The notes under the pieces: generated by a model | What the model was told of the DNA's origin: nothing | The model's database searches: none | Seen by the model: the letters and a program-made list of their open reading frames with translations, nothing else | Shown: piece after piece, positions 55,856 through 64,000 of the stretch | Layout: each line of letters starts with the position of its first letter | How positions within the stretch are numbered: the stretch's first letter is position 1 | Assembly (NCBI RefSeq): GCF_026236535.1 | Contig: NZ_JAHTMW010000007.1 | Coordinates: 124,001 to 188,000, forward strand | DNA from: Streptomyces sp. SKN60 | GTDB lineage: Bacteria > Actinomycetota > Actinomycetes > Streptomycetales > Streptomycetaceae | Length of the DNA stretch: 64,000 nt | Direction of reading: 5' to 3' | Made by a program: the position numbers and the translations under genes

Positions 55856-58800
55856 GTGAGGCGAAGCAAGGAAAGCTCCGCGGAGCAGCAGACGCGGGGC
55901 AACTTCACGCCGCCGTCGCGCGCGGCTATGCCGCCCGCGGACGAGCCCGTGGCGTCGCCGGCCCCGAGCCGCAAGGGCAGCACCAGCAAGCTGTCCCCGC
56001 GCAACTGGCGGGTGCCCACCAAGCTGAACGCGATCCTCCTCATACCCGTGCTCGTGGGCCTCGTCATGGGCGGCTTCCAGGTGAAGACGGCCATCGACAC
56101 CTGGCAGGAGGCGCAGGACGCCGAGAAGACGGCGCTCATCGTGCGCGCCGCCTCGGACTACGGCCAGGCGCTGCTCAACGAGCGCGACCTCACCGCCGCC
56201 CCGCTCCTCACGGCGAAGTCGCCCGAGGACCGCGAGAGCGACGAGGTCACCCAGGCCTACGCCGCCACCGACGCCGCCAAGGCGAAGTTCGACGAGGCCG
56301 TCAAGAACATGCCGAGCGGGGACGGCCTGGAGCGCCGCCTGGGCCTGTTCCGCAACGCCGAGCCGAAGCTCGAGGAGCTCCGCAAGGTCGCGTACACCCG
56401 GTCCCAGGACCCGGTGACCACCCAGACCTCGTACACCGAGGTCCAGCACTACCTGATGGAGTTCTCCAACGAGCTCGGTCTGGGCACCGGCAACATCACC
56501 AGCTACGGCCGCACCGTCTACGCGATCCAGCTGTCGAAGGCCGCCGAGTCCCTGCAGCGCTCGATCGGCACCCAGCTGCTCGTCCGGCCCAGCCAGAAGG
56601 ACGAGGTCTTCGCCCAGCAGTCGGTCGCCTTCAACTCGTACAACTACCTGGAGCAGATCGCCCTCGGCGAGTACCAGTCCGGCGGCACCCAGGCCGACGT
56701 GGACCGGCTGAAGGAGGTCTTCGCGGGCAAGTCCGCCGAGGGCGCCAAGAAGATGGCCCAGCTGGGCATCGAGCTGCCCAAGGGCACCGGCAAGGACCAG
56801 TCCGTCTACGCGGGCGTGGCCCAGGCCATCGGCGGTGCCAAGGACGCCGACGCGATCGCGGACCTGAAGAAGCAGGGCATCACGCCCGAGACCTGGATGG
56901 CCGTCGCCACCGCCAAGTTCGACGGCTACACCGAGGTCGAGAAGGAGCTCGTCGACAAGGCCGTGACCGAGGCCGCCGACATCTCCGGCGAGGCCCAGAC
57001 CGACGCCTACGTCACCGGTGGCATCACCGTCGTCGCCCTGCTCGCCGCCTTCATCCTGGCCGGCCTCATGGCCCGCCAGATGAGCCGCTCGATGCGCGAG
57101 CTGCGCACCGCCGCCTTCGGCATCGCCGAGCAGCGTCTGCCGATGCTCGTCGACCAGCTCTCCCGGACCGAGCCCGGCCGGGTCGACACCCGGGTGCAGC
57201 CCATCCCGATCGACTCCACGGACGAGATCGGCGAGGTCGCCCGCGCCTTCGACCAGGTGCACCGCGAGGCCGTCCGGCTCGCCGCCGAGCAGGCCCTGCT
57301 CCGCGGCAACATCAACGCGATCTTCACCAACCTGTCGCAGCGCAACCAGTCGCTGATCGAGGGCCAGCTGGGCCTCATCACCGACCTGGAGAACAACGAG
57401 GCCGACCCGGACCAGCTGGAGAACCTCTTCCGCCTGGACCACCTGGCCACCCGTATGCGCCGCAACGGCGAGAACCTCCTGGTCCTCGCCGGCCAGGAGC
57501 CCGGCCGCCGCTGGGACCAGCCGGTCCCGCTGGTGGACGTCATGCGCGCCGCCGCCTCCGAGGTGGAGCAGTACGAGCGCATCGACATCGCCGGTGTCCC
57601 GGAGGCCGAGATCCACGGCCAGGCCGTGACCGACCTCGTGCACCTGCTCGCCGAGCTCCTGGAGAACGCCACCACGTTCTCCTCCCCGCAGACCAAGGTC
57701 CGGGTCACCGCGACCCGGCTGCCCGACGGCCGCGTGATGGTCGAGATCCACGACAAGGGCATCGGCCTCACCGCCGAGGACTTCGCGGACATCAACCACA
57801 AGCTGGCCAACCCGCCGACCGTGGACGCGGCCGTCTCCCAGCGCATGGGCCTCTTCGTGGTCGGCCGGCTCTCCGACCGCCACGGCATCCGGGTCCAGCT
57901 GCGCCCCTCGGGCGAGCAGGCCGGCACCACCTCGCTGGTCATGCTGCCGGACGCGATCACCCACGGTGGTGGTGGCGAGACCGCGCCGATGCAGGACGAC
58001 TTCACCGTCTCGCAGATCATCCCGCAGCAGCAGGTCCAGACGGCCTTCGAGCCGCAGGCCCAGCCGATGCGCACCGCGGCCGAGCTCGGCTTCGACGACT
58101 CGCGCTACGAGCAGCCGGGCGACGAGCGCCAGCTCGACCCGGTCAACCGCTCGCTGATGCGCGAGGAGCGCCGGGCGGCCCTGGAGGCCCAGGTGCAGGG
58201 CGGCGAGCGCCCGCTGTTCCAGGACGAGATGGAATCCGGCGCGTCCGAACAGCAGACGTTCGTACAGCAGGAGCACGAGCAGGAGTACGCATCGGCCTAC
58301 CCCGGTGAGTACCAGCAGGAGTACCAGCAGGACTACGCGCAGCCGGGGCAGCCGCAGGGCCAGGACGCCTACGGCTATGCCGAGCAGGGTTACGAGGGCT
58401 ACCAGCAGTCCGCCGACGGCTACCCGGCTCAGGGCTATGCGGAAGCCGGGTACGACCAGGGCGCGACCGCTCAGCAGGGGTACGCGAACGGCTACGAACC
58501 CCAGGCCGACCAGGGCGGCTGGCCGCAGCAGCCCGGCTACGACCAGGGCTACGCACAGCAGTTCGGGACGGAATCGGAATCTGCCCAGGGCGCTCCCGAA
58601 CAGGACCGTGACCGCGTAGGCTTCGACCGTCCGGGGAGTGGCCCCACTCCCACCCCGGACGCCGGCCACACGCTGACCGGTGCCGGGCTGCCGCGCCGCG
58701 GCAGCAGCGCCCCGCAGGCGCCGCAGACCCCGCAGGCGGGACAGTCCGAGCCGCCGGCCCAGCAGGTGCGGCAGGACAGCACGAGCACGGCACCCATGGA

Positions 58801-59107
58801 CGCCGGCGGCTCCGACGACTGGCGCTCGGCCAACGACGAGCGCTGGCAGCGGGCCGAGAAGCTCCGCGACCCGAAGGCGGGCGGGGTCACCTCCTCCGGC
58901 CTTCCCCGACGGGTTCCCAAGGCCAATCTGGTCGAGGGAGCCGCGGAGCACACCCCGCAGGGCGGCCCACAGGTCTCCCGCGCACCCGAGGACGTCCGGG
59001 GCAGGTTGAGCAACCTGCGCCGCGGCATCCAGCAGGGACGCAGCGCGGGTACGGACACGAACGGATCGGGCCTCGGCCCGGGCAACACCTACAACCAGGA
59101 GCGTTAG
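55856..59107 (+). CDS. cvnA: Conservon sensor kinase-like protein CvnA (second unit)
   Basis: The 1083-residue protein has the same layout as the first CvnA but a different sensor. TM1 is at about 58-76, an extracytoplasmic NIT-like region with NERDLTAAPLL follows, then TM2 at about 387-406 and a HAMP segment. The ATPase has ELLENATTFSS (about 600) and KGIGLTAEDF. A roughly 380-residue tail is rich in Gln, Tyr, Gly and Glu and ends in the conserved GLPRRVP...NLRRGIQQGR block. GTG 55856 has an AGAGGTTG site at the same distance as in the first unit. cvnB follows after 1 nt. Confidence 0.9.
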   Translation: MRRSKESSAEQQTRGNFTPPSRAAMPPADEPVASPAPSRKGSTSKLSPRNWRVPTKLNAILLIPVLVGLVMGGFQVKTAIDTWQEAQDAEKTALIVRAASDYGQALLNERDLTAAPLLTAKSPEDRESDEVTQAYAATDAAKAKFDEAVKNMPSGDGLERRLGLFRNAEPKLEELRKVAYTRSQDPVTTQTSYTEVQHYLMEFSNELGLGTGNITSYGRTVYAIQLSKAAESLQRSIGTQLLVRPSQKDEVFAQQSVAFNSYNYLEQIALGEYQSGGTQADVDRLKEVFAGKSAEGAKKMAQLGIELPKGTGKDQSVYAGVAQAIGGAKDADAIADLKKQGITPETWMAVATAKFDGYTEVEKELVDKAVTEAADISGEAQTDAYVTGGITVVALLAAFILAGLMARQMSRSMRELRTAAFGIAEQRLPMLVDQLSRTEPGRVDTRVQPIPIDSTDEIGEVARAFDQVHREAVRLAAEQALLRGNINAIFTNLSQRNQSLIEGQLGLITDLENNEADPDQLENLFRLDHLATRMRRNGENLLVLAGQEPGRRWDQPVPLVDVMRAAASEVEQYERIDIAGVPEAEIHGQAVTDLVHLLAELLENATTFSSPQTKVRVTATRLPDGRVMVEIHDKGIGLTAEDFADINHKLANPPTVDAAVSQRMGLFVVGRLSDRHGIRVQLRPSGEQAGTTSLVMLPDAITHGGGGETAPMQDDFTVSQIIPQQQVQTAFEPQAQPMRTAAELGFDDSRYEQPGDERQLDPVNRSLMREERRAALEAQVQGGERPLFQDEMESGASEQQTFVQQEHEQEYASAYPGEYQQEYQQDYAQPGQPQGQDAYGYAEQGYEGYQQSADGYPAQGYAEAGYDQGATAQQGYANGYEPQADQGGWPQQPGYDQGYAQQFGTESESAQGAPEQDRDRVGFDRPGSGPTPTPDAGHTLTGAGLPRRGSSAPQAPQTPQAGQSEPPAQQVRQDSTSTAPMDAGGSDDWRSANDERWQRAEKLRDPKAGGVTSSGLPRRVPKANLVEGAAEHTPQGGPQVSRAPEDVRGRLSNLRRGIQQGRSAGTDTNGSGLGPGNTYNQER

Positions 59108-59108
59108 T

Positions 59109-59531
59109 GTGAGCGCGATGAGCCAGGCGGCGCAGAATCTGAACTGGTTGATCACCAACTTCGTGGACAACACCCCCGGGGTGTCGCACACGGTGGTGGT
59201 CTCCGCCGACGGCCTCCTGCTGGCGATGTCCGAGGGGTTCCCCCGCGACCGCGCCGACCAGCTTGCGGCGGTCGCGTCCGGACTGACCTCGCTGACCGCG
59301 GGCGCGTCCCGCATCTTCGAGGGCGGTGCGGTCAACCAGACCGTCGTGGAGATGGAGCGCGGCTTCCTCTTCATCATGTCGATCTCGGACGGCTCCTCGC
59401 TGGCCGTGCTCGCGCACCCCGAGTCCGACATCGGTCTCGTGGGCTACGAGATGGCGCTGCTCGTCGACCGGGCGGGCAGTGTGCTCACCCCCGATCTGCG
59501 GGCCGAGCTCCAGGGAAGTCTTCTCAACTAA
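59109..59531 (+). CDS. cvnB: Conservon roadblock/LC7 protein CvnB (second unit)
   Basis: The 140-residue roadblock protein differs from the first CvnB at only about six residues, most in the second half (for example GAVNQT instead of GPVAQT). GTG 59109 has GGAG upstream. Long stretches of DNA are identical to the first copy (59110-59212 and 59235-59309). Confidence 0.93.
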   Translation: MSAMSQAAQNLNWLITNFVDNTPGVSHTVVVSADGLLLAMSEGFPRDRADQLAAVASGLTSLTAGASRIFEGGAVNQTVVEMERGFLFIMSISDGSSLAVLAHPESDIGLVGYEMALLVDRAGSVLTPDLRAELQGSLLN

Positions 59532-59624
59532 CAGACAGACAGTGCGTTTCTCGCCACCGCACCGTAGGGTGCGGTGGCGCGGTTCCAAGGGACATGGGAC
59601 CGCGAGGCAGTCGGAGGAGGAGAC

Positions 59625-60170
59625 GTGGGCACACCCCCGGGCGGAAGCCCTTATAACGGTTTTGACGCGCATCAGTCGCCGGTGGGCGACCCCGCGCAGA
59701 ACCGCTACAACTTTCCCTCCGCGCCGAGCAGACCGGGTATGTCGCAGCCGTATCAGCAGCCGCAGGCCCAGCCCACGCCCACCGGTGCGCCGGGTGCGCC
59801 GGCCGGCCGTGCGGGCGCCGCGGGCGGGAACAACCCGCTCGTCCGCCCGTACGCGATGACCGGCGGCCGGACCCGGCCGCGTTACCAGCTCGCCATCGAG
59901 GCGCTGGTCAGTACCACGGCCGATCCGGCCCGGCTGCAGGGGCAGTTGCCCGAGCACCAGCGGATCTGCCGGCTGTGCTTCGAGATCAAGTCGGTCGCCG
60001 AGATCTCGGCACTGCTCTCCATCCCCCTCGGCGTTGCCCGGATTCTCGTGGCCGACCTGGCCGAGGCCGGACTCGTAGCCATCCACCAGCCCGGCGGCGA
60101 CGAGGCCGCCGGCGGTCAGCCAGACGTGACACTGCTCGAAAGGGTGCTCAGTGGACTTCGCAAGCTCTAG
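59625..60170 (+). CDS. cvnC: Conservon DUF742 protein CvnC (second unit)
   Basis: The 181-residue protein carries an extra N-terminal extension of about 45 residues rich in Pro, Gln and Gly, absent from the first CvnC. The DUF742 core is nearly the same (NPLVRPYAMTGGRTRPRYQL ... EHQRICRLCFEIKSVAEISALLSIPLG). GTG 59625 is chosen for its strong GGAGGAGGAG site. It overlaps cvnD by 20 nt as in the first unit. Confidence 0.9.
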   Translation: MGTPPGGSPYNGFDAHQSPVGDPAQNRYNFPSAPSRPGMSQPYQQPQAQPTPTGAPGAPAGRAGAAGGNNPLVRPYAMTGGRTRPRYQLAIEALVSTTADPARLQGQLPEHQRICRLCFEIKSVAEISALLSIPLGVARILVADLAEAGLVAIHQPGGDEAAGGQPDVTLLERVLSGLRKL

Positions 60171-60732
60171 CGGCGGCGCGGCCCGTTCAACCACCAGCGC
60201 GAAGATCGTGGTGGCGGGCGGCTTCGGCGTGGGCAAGACCACGTTCGTCGGCGCGGTCTCGGAGATCAACCCGCTGCGAACCGAGGCCGTCATGACGTCC
60301 GCTTCCGCGGGCATCGACGACCTCACCCACACGGGCGACAAGACGACGACGACTGTCGCCATGGACTTCGGCCGTATCACCCTGGACCAGGACCTGATCC
60401 TGTACCTCTTCGGTACGCCCGGTCAGGACCGCTTCTGGTTCATGTGGGACGACCTCGTGCGCGGTGCCATCGGCGCCGTCGTCCTGGTGGACACCCGTCG
60501 GCTCGCCGACTGCTTCCCCGCGGTCGACTACTTCGAGAACTCGGGCCTCCCCTTCGTCATCGCCCTCAACGGCTTCGACGGCCACCAGCCGTACCAGCCG
60601 GAGGAGGTCCGCGAGGCCCTCCAGATCGGTCCCGACACCCCGATCATCACCACCGACGCCCGCCACCGCGCGGACGCCAAGAGCGCGCTCATCACGCTGG
60701 TCGAGCACGCCCTCATGGCCCGCCTGCGGTAG
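60151..60732 (+). CDS. cvnD: Conservon small GTPase CvnD (second unit)
   Basis: The 193-residue GTPase is almost identical to the first CvnD. It has the GGFGVGKTTF P-loop, FGTPGQDRFW and LNGFD. GTG 60151 lies in cvnC. The cvnC/cvnD junction (60123-60174) is identical to 54877-54928. It ends shortly before a strong hairpin terminator. Confidence 0.95.
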   Translation: MDFASSSGGAARSTTSAKIVVAGGFGVGKTTFVGAVSEINPLRTEAVMTSASAGIDDLTHTGDKTTTTVAMDFGRITLDQDLILYLFGTPGQDRFWFMWDDLVRGAIGAVVLVDTRRLADCFPAVDYFENSGLPFVIALNGFDGHQPYQPEEVREALQIGPDTPIITTDARHRADAKSALITLVEHALMARLR

Positions 60733-60749
60733 TTGTCCCGCCGTCTTTC

Positions 60750-60789
60750 GCGGAAGGCCGCGTTCCCGTTCCGGGACGCGGCCTTCCGC
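60750..60789 (+). terminator. Terminator of the second conservon
   Basis: Arms 60750-60767 and 60773-60789 form a 17-bp stem with one bulged T. It separates the conservon from the kinase operon. Confidence 0.8.
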
Positions 60790-60887
60790 ATGTGACCCCC
60801 GAACTCCCCATGTGATCCCCGACACGCGAAACCGCCCCCGCGGGGCGGGGCGTCCAGTACGTTGTACGGGGACCTCGGGGGGAGACG

Positions 60888-61889
60888 ATGGGTTCGCTGG
60901 ACGGTACGCGCCGGATCGGCCGCTTCACGGTCGAACGCACGCTGGGCAACGGCGGGATGGGCAAGGTCTATCTGTGCCGCACCCCCGCCGGGTTACGCCT
61001 GGCGGTCAAGGTGATCAGCGCCGAGCTCGCGCACTCGCGGGCCGGGCGGATCAGGTTCCACCGCGAGGTCGAGGCGCTGCGCGACGTGCGCAGCCCGTAC
61101 ACCCTCCCGCTGTACGACGCCGAGACGCTCACCCCGCCGTACTGGCTCGCCTCCCGCTACGTGGAGGGCCCCACCCTCGACCAGCACGTGCGCAAGCGGG
61201 GGCCGCTGCCCGAGCGGCGGGTCGCCGAACTGGGCGCGATGCTCGCCGAGGCGCTGGCCGGGGTGCACGCCCACGGGCTGATCCACCGGGACCTCAAGCC
61301 CAGCAACATCATCCTGGAGGACGGCGAGCCGCGGCTCATCGACTTCGGCATCGTCCGCTCCGACAGCTGGACCCGGGGCCTGACCGACCCGATGTCGCCG
61401 CCCGGCACCAACGGCTTCATCCCGGCCGAGAGTCTGCGCGGCGGCGAACCGACGCCCGCCGTCGACGTGTTCGCGCTCGGGGTCGTTCTGGTCTTCGCCG
61501 CCACCGGCCTGCTGCCCTTCGGGCACGGCCTTCCCGCCACCCTGCGGATCTACCAGGGGGTGCCGCCCCGGCTGACCGGTGTGCCGGCCGCGCTCGCCGG
61601 GATCGTCCGCTCCTGCCTCGCCCCCGCCCCGGCCGACCGGCCCGGGCCGGAGGAGCTGATGACGGAGCTCGGCGCGCTCCTGAAACCCCCGCCGGGGGCC
61701 GGGCGTCCGGTGCCGAAGCCGCCGCACCCGCCGACCGTCCCGGTCGCCGATCCCCCGCACCACTGCCACGCCCCCGTGCCGCCGGCCGCCGGCGGGGGCT
61801 GCGCGCTGCGCCCCGTCGCCGCGCGGCTGCTCGCGGCCGGGCTGTCCCGTCCGCTGATCCGGAAGGCGGTGCTGCACCGTGAGCCCTGA
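60888..61889 (+). CDS. Hanks-type Ser/Thr protein kinase with early TTA codon
   Basis: The 333-residue kinase has glycine loop GNGGMGKVY (20-28), Lys41 in AVKVI, catalytic HRDLKPSN (133-140, Asp135) and DFG (Asp152), so it should be active. The C-terminal region after about 265 is Pro-rich with a short Cys/His-containing tail; no transmembrane or PASTA domain is visible. Leu36 is encoded by TTA (60993-60995). In Streptomyces this needs the bldA tRNA, suggesting late or developmental expression. The next gene starts inside it with an 11-nt overlap. ATG 60888 follows a GGGGGGA site. Confidence 0.92.
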   Translation: MGSLDGTRRIGRFTVERTLGNGGMGKVYLCRTPAGLRLAVKVISAELAHSRAGRIRFHREVEALRDVRSPYTLPLYDAETLTPPYWLASRYVEGPTLDQHVRKRGPLPERRVAELGAMLAEALAGVHAHGLIHRDLKPSNIILEDGEPRLIDFGIVRSDSWTRGLTDPMSPPGTNGFIPAESLRGGEPTPAVDVFALGVVLVFAATGLLPFGHGLPATLRIYQGVPPRLTGVPAALAGIVRSCLAPAPADRPGPEELMTELGALLKPPPGAGRPVPKPPHPPTVPVADPPHHCHAPVPPAAGGGCALRPVAARLLAAGLSRPLIRKAVLHREP

Positions 61890-62355
61890 GCCCGTGGTCG
61901 AACTGCGCGACGGCTGGGAGGCGTTGGTACGGGAATGGGCGCGCCGCCGCGGCGAGCCGGTCCAGACCGAGGACGGCGCCCTGTTCCTGGAGACCAGGAC
62001 CGGCGACCCGTCCGGGCCCCGGCTCACCGTGGACATCAGCCGGGCCGCCGGCTCGCTGGTGGTGGCCGTCACCGACGGGACGCTCGTCCCCTCGGACCGG
62101 CTGGCCCCGACGGCGGCCGCCGCGACCGCGTGGAACGCCCACGAGGTGACCCCGGCGGCGGTGCTCGGCGACGCCCGCAGCGAGGAGCCGCTGCTCTCCG
62201 CGGTGCTCGCGCTGCCGCTGGTCTGCCATCTGACCGCCACCGGGTTCGCGACCACCCTCGACGCGCTGCTCGACCGCTCGGTGCGGCTGCTGCGGGAGTG
62301 CCACGACCTGGGTTTCGTGCTGCGGAGCTCCGATGACCTCGCCTCGCCGGAGTGA
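61879..62355 (+). CDS. YbjN-like or small orphan protein of the kinase operon
   Basis: The 158-residue soluble protein has alternating beta strands and a helical end (LTVDISRAAGSLVVAVTDGTLV, LLDRSVRLLRECHDLGFVLR). The fold impression is that of YbjN/type III chaperone-like domains, but no signature motif proves it. GTG 61879 lies 11 nt inside the kinase gene. Close coupling suggests a substrate or adaptor of the kinase. Confidence 0.7.
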   Translation: MSPEPVVELRDGWEALVREWARRRGEPVQTEDGALFLETRTGDPSGPRLTVDISRAAGSLVVAVTDGTLVPSDRLAPTAAAATAWNAHEVTPAAVLGDARSEEPLLSAVLALPLVCHLTATGFATTLDALLDRSVRLLRECHDLGFVLRSSDDLASPE

Positions 62356-63208
62356 GCCCGTGGAGACCTCCGCGCTGATCCTCACCTTCGTGGTGCTGCC
62401 GCCGACGGCCCTGCTCCTCGCGCTGTGGGCGAGCACCGGCTCCTGGTTCTCCGGCTCCCGGCGTCCCGAGGAGCCGGAGCCGCGGCACGAGGCACCGGCC
62501 ACGCCCGAGGCCACGTCCGAGTCCGCGTCCGCGTCCGAGTCCCTGTCCGAGGAGGCGCCGATGCCCGAGCAGGACGGGACCCGGGAGGGGCGGGGCGCCC
62601 GGCCGCGGACGGAGCGGGCGGCCCACCCCCGGCTGCAGGACGACGTCCGGTGGATGGTGTCCAACTCGCGCGCGGTCCTCGGCGACGCCCTCGACACCGC
62701 GCTCGACGCGGCGGCGGGGCTGCTGCCGTTCCGTACGGCCCCGACGTCCTCGGGGCAGGAGCCCGCACCGGCCCCCGCTCCCGGAGTCCCCGCTCCCGGA
62801 CCGCCCGCGGCGCTGCCGCCCGCGCCCCGGGCCCCCGAACTGCCGAGCGGCTGGCGGCCGGCGCCGGAGCCCACCCCCCGGCCCGCCCCCGAGCCGGAGC
62901 CGACACCGGAGCCGCCGCCCGCACCCGCACCGGAGCCGGCCGCCGGGCCCGGGACCGTGTACCGGGCCGCCGCCGCGACGGCCGCCGCGCGCGAGTCCGA
63001 CACCCTCGCCCTCGGCACCGGCTACCGAGCCGTCGTCACCGCCGCGACCTGGCTGCGCCCCGACGGGTACGTGGAGTGGGACGGCGCCCTGTGCCGGGCC
63101 CGCTGGCGCGGCCCCGCGACGGCCTACCCGCGCCCCGGGGACCTGGTCCGGGTCACCGCGGCGCCGGACACCGACCCGCCGCTGCTCATCGCCTCCCCGC
63201 TCCACTGA
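62333..63208 (+). CDS. Membrane-anchored proline-rich protein with OB-like C-terminus
   Basis: The 291-residue protein starts with a single membrane segment at about 13-35 (ALILTFVVLPPTALLLALWAS), then an acidic/Ser-rich stretch and a long Pro/Ala/Glu linker (about 145-210). The final 70 residues contain beta-strand-like WLRPDGYVEWDGALCRARWRG and PGDLVRVTAAPDTDPPLLIASPL, resembling the OB fold of NfeD-type proteins. ATG 62333 overlaps the previous gene by 23 nt. No enzyme motif is seen. Confidence 0.7.
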   Translation: MTSPRRSEPVETSALILTFVVLPPTALLLALWASTGSWFSGSRRPEEPEPRHEAPATPEATSESASASESLSEEAPMPEQDGTREGRGARPRTERAAHPRLQDDVRWMVSNSRAVLGDALDTALDAAAGLLPFRTAPTSSGQEPAPAPAPGVPAPGPPAALPPAPRAPELPSGWRPAPEPTPRPAPEPEPTPEPPPAPAPEPAAGPGTVYRAAAATAAARESDTLALGTGYRAVVTAATWLRPDGYVEWDGALCRARWRGPATAYPRPGDLVRVTAAPDTDPPLLIASPLH

Positions 63209-63286
63209 ACTCGCCACGTCACCGAACTCCCGCTCTCCTGAAGCACGCCCACCGTCCCCGTTCCGCCCTCGCACGCCGGAGTAGCC

Positions 63287-64000
63287 GTGTACCCGACCGC
63301 AAGTCCCGACGAAGCCCCGCTCCCCGTGCCGTACATGGGCTTCGAGTTCGACAGCGCCCAGCGGCTGCCGCTGCTGCTGTGCCTGGACACCTCCTCGTCG
63401 CTCAGCCAGAGCGGCGCGATCGGCGCGCTCAACGACGCCCTCGACTCCTGGGCCGAGAGCCTCGCCGAGGACACCGCGCTCAGCGCCGCCGTGGACGTCG
63501 CCCTCATCACCTTCGGCGGCACCGAGGGCATCACCGTCTGGCAGGGCGCCACCCCGCTGGGCGCGCTCGCCCCGCGCTGGCCGCACAGCCCGTTCGTACC
63601 GGCCCACGAGTTCCGGCCGCCGGCGCTGCGCGCGCACGGCGTGACCCTGATGGACCGGGCGCTGCGGCTCGCCATGGAGGTCGTCGCCGACTACAAGGCC
63701 GGGCTGCGCGAGGAGGGCCTCACCTACTACCGGCCGCAGATCTGCGTGGTCACCGACGGCGCGCCCAGCGACGAGCAGGGCCGCTTCTCGCACGCGTACC
63801 GGGATCTGCTGCCCGAGCTGCGCAAGGCCGAGGAGGAGCGCCGCTTCCGGCTCTTCGCGGTCGGCGTCGGCGAGCGGCACGCCGGGGCCGAGGAGGTCCT
63901 CAAGGAGCTGGCCCCGCACTACCACGCCTGGCTGGACGGCTTCCCGTTCGCCGAGCTGCTCACCGCGATGTCGCACAGCGCCCGCGCCACCCAGGGCGGT
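63287..64000 (+). CDS. VWA-domain protein (TerY-like), cut by window end
   Basis: The first 238 residues are visible. A von Willebrand A domain begins at about 25 with the MIDAS motif LLCLDTSSSLS (DxSxS), a conserved Thr in GVTLMDRALR, and VVTDGAPSDE as the third MIDAS loop. TerY-like VWA proteins act with Ser/Thr kinases and PP2C phosphatases in phosphorylation-signalling clusters. GTG 63287 has GGAG upstream and lies 78 nt after the previous gene. The 3' end and following genes are outside the window. Confidence 0.85.
   Translation, partial: MYPTASPDEAPLPVPYMGFEFDSAQRLPLLLCLDTSSSLSQSGAIGALNDALDSWAESLAEDTALSAAVDVALITFGGTEGITVWQGATPLGALAPRWPHSPFVPAHEFRPPALRAHGVTLMDRALRLAMEVVADYKAGLREEGLTYYRPQICVVTDGAPSDEQGRFSHAYRDLLPELRKAEEERRFRLFAVGVGERHAGAEEVLKELAPHYHAWLDGFPFAELLTAMSHSARATQGG

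Noticed and set aside
55703..59431. 1242-codon minus-strand open frame across the second cvnA
   Set aside because: It is antisense to conserved kinase sequence and has the same compositional shadow pattern.

Overview
The window is a high-GC actinobacterial chromosome segment, almost certainly from a Streptomyces. The gene content points there: ndgR, nsdA, hupS with a histone-H1-like lysine tail, cofC, two tandem conservons (cvnA-B-C-D), stacked GTG starts with four-base overlaps, and one TTA codon. From memory (not checked by search), the gene order from rimM to the conservons matches the core chromosome of S. coelicolor around SCO5593 down to about SCO5540. I see no insertion sequence, prophage, CRISPR array, rRNA or replication origin.

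Layout. 1-6.6 kb: translation and membrane-targeting genes on the minus strand (rimM partial, khpA, rpsP, a SprT-like metalloprotein, ftsH, ffh), with one plus-strand methyltransferase. 6.6-10.8 kb: the nitrogen-sensing operon amtB-glnK-glnD, with a well-formed GlnR operator and a second 11-nt repeat array upstream. 11-13.7 kb: nsdA and a divergent orphan primase-polymerase-like protein. 13.7-22.7 kb: ftsY, a luciferase-like oxidoreductase, the glucose permease glcP, smc, a small coiled-coil protein and acyP. 22.9-34.3 kb: a secreted CAP protein, a flavodoxin with a divergent HxlR regulator, mutM-rnc-rpmF-DUF177, a DivIVA-like protein, coaD-rsmD, recG, a DAK2 protein and rpmB. 34.4-45.4 kb: thiD-thiL, a stand-alone RAM-domain protein, a DUF3515 lipoprotein, ddl, gpsA-plsC, cofC, hupS, leuC-leuD and ndgR. 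45.5-46.1 kb: three tRNA-Glu and two tRNA-Gln genes, just downstream of a HAD phosphatase and gltX.

50-60.7 kb holds two complete conservons in tandem. Each encodes a membrane histidine-kinase-like protein (CvnA), a roadblock protein (CvnB), a DUF742 protein (CvnC) and a small GTPase (CvnD), which are thought to assemble at the membrane like an eukaryotic receptor/G-protein. The sensor halves have diverged, but cvnB and the cvnC/cvnD junction share long identical DNA tracts. Two terminators and a possible small RNA lie between the units.

60.9-64 kb: a translationally overlapping set of a Hanks-type Ser/Thr kinase, a YbjN-like protein, a membrane-anchored proline-rich protein and a VWA-domain protein cut by the window end. 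The kinase carries an early TTA codon, which suggests bldA-dependent developmental control of the set. This module is the best candidate here for a poorly described system.

Limits: all family assignments come from reading motifs. Start codons were chosen from ribosome-binding sites, overlaps and remembered homologues. TTA codons and repeats were looked for by eye, not exhaustively.
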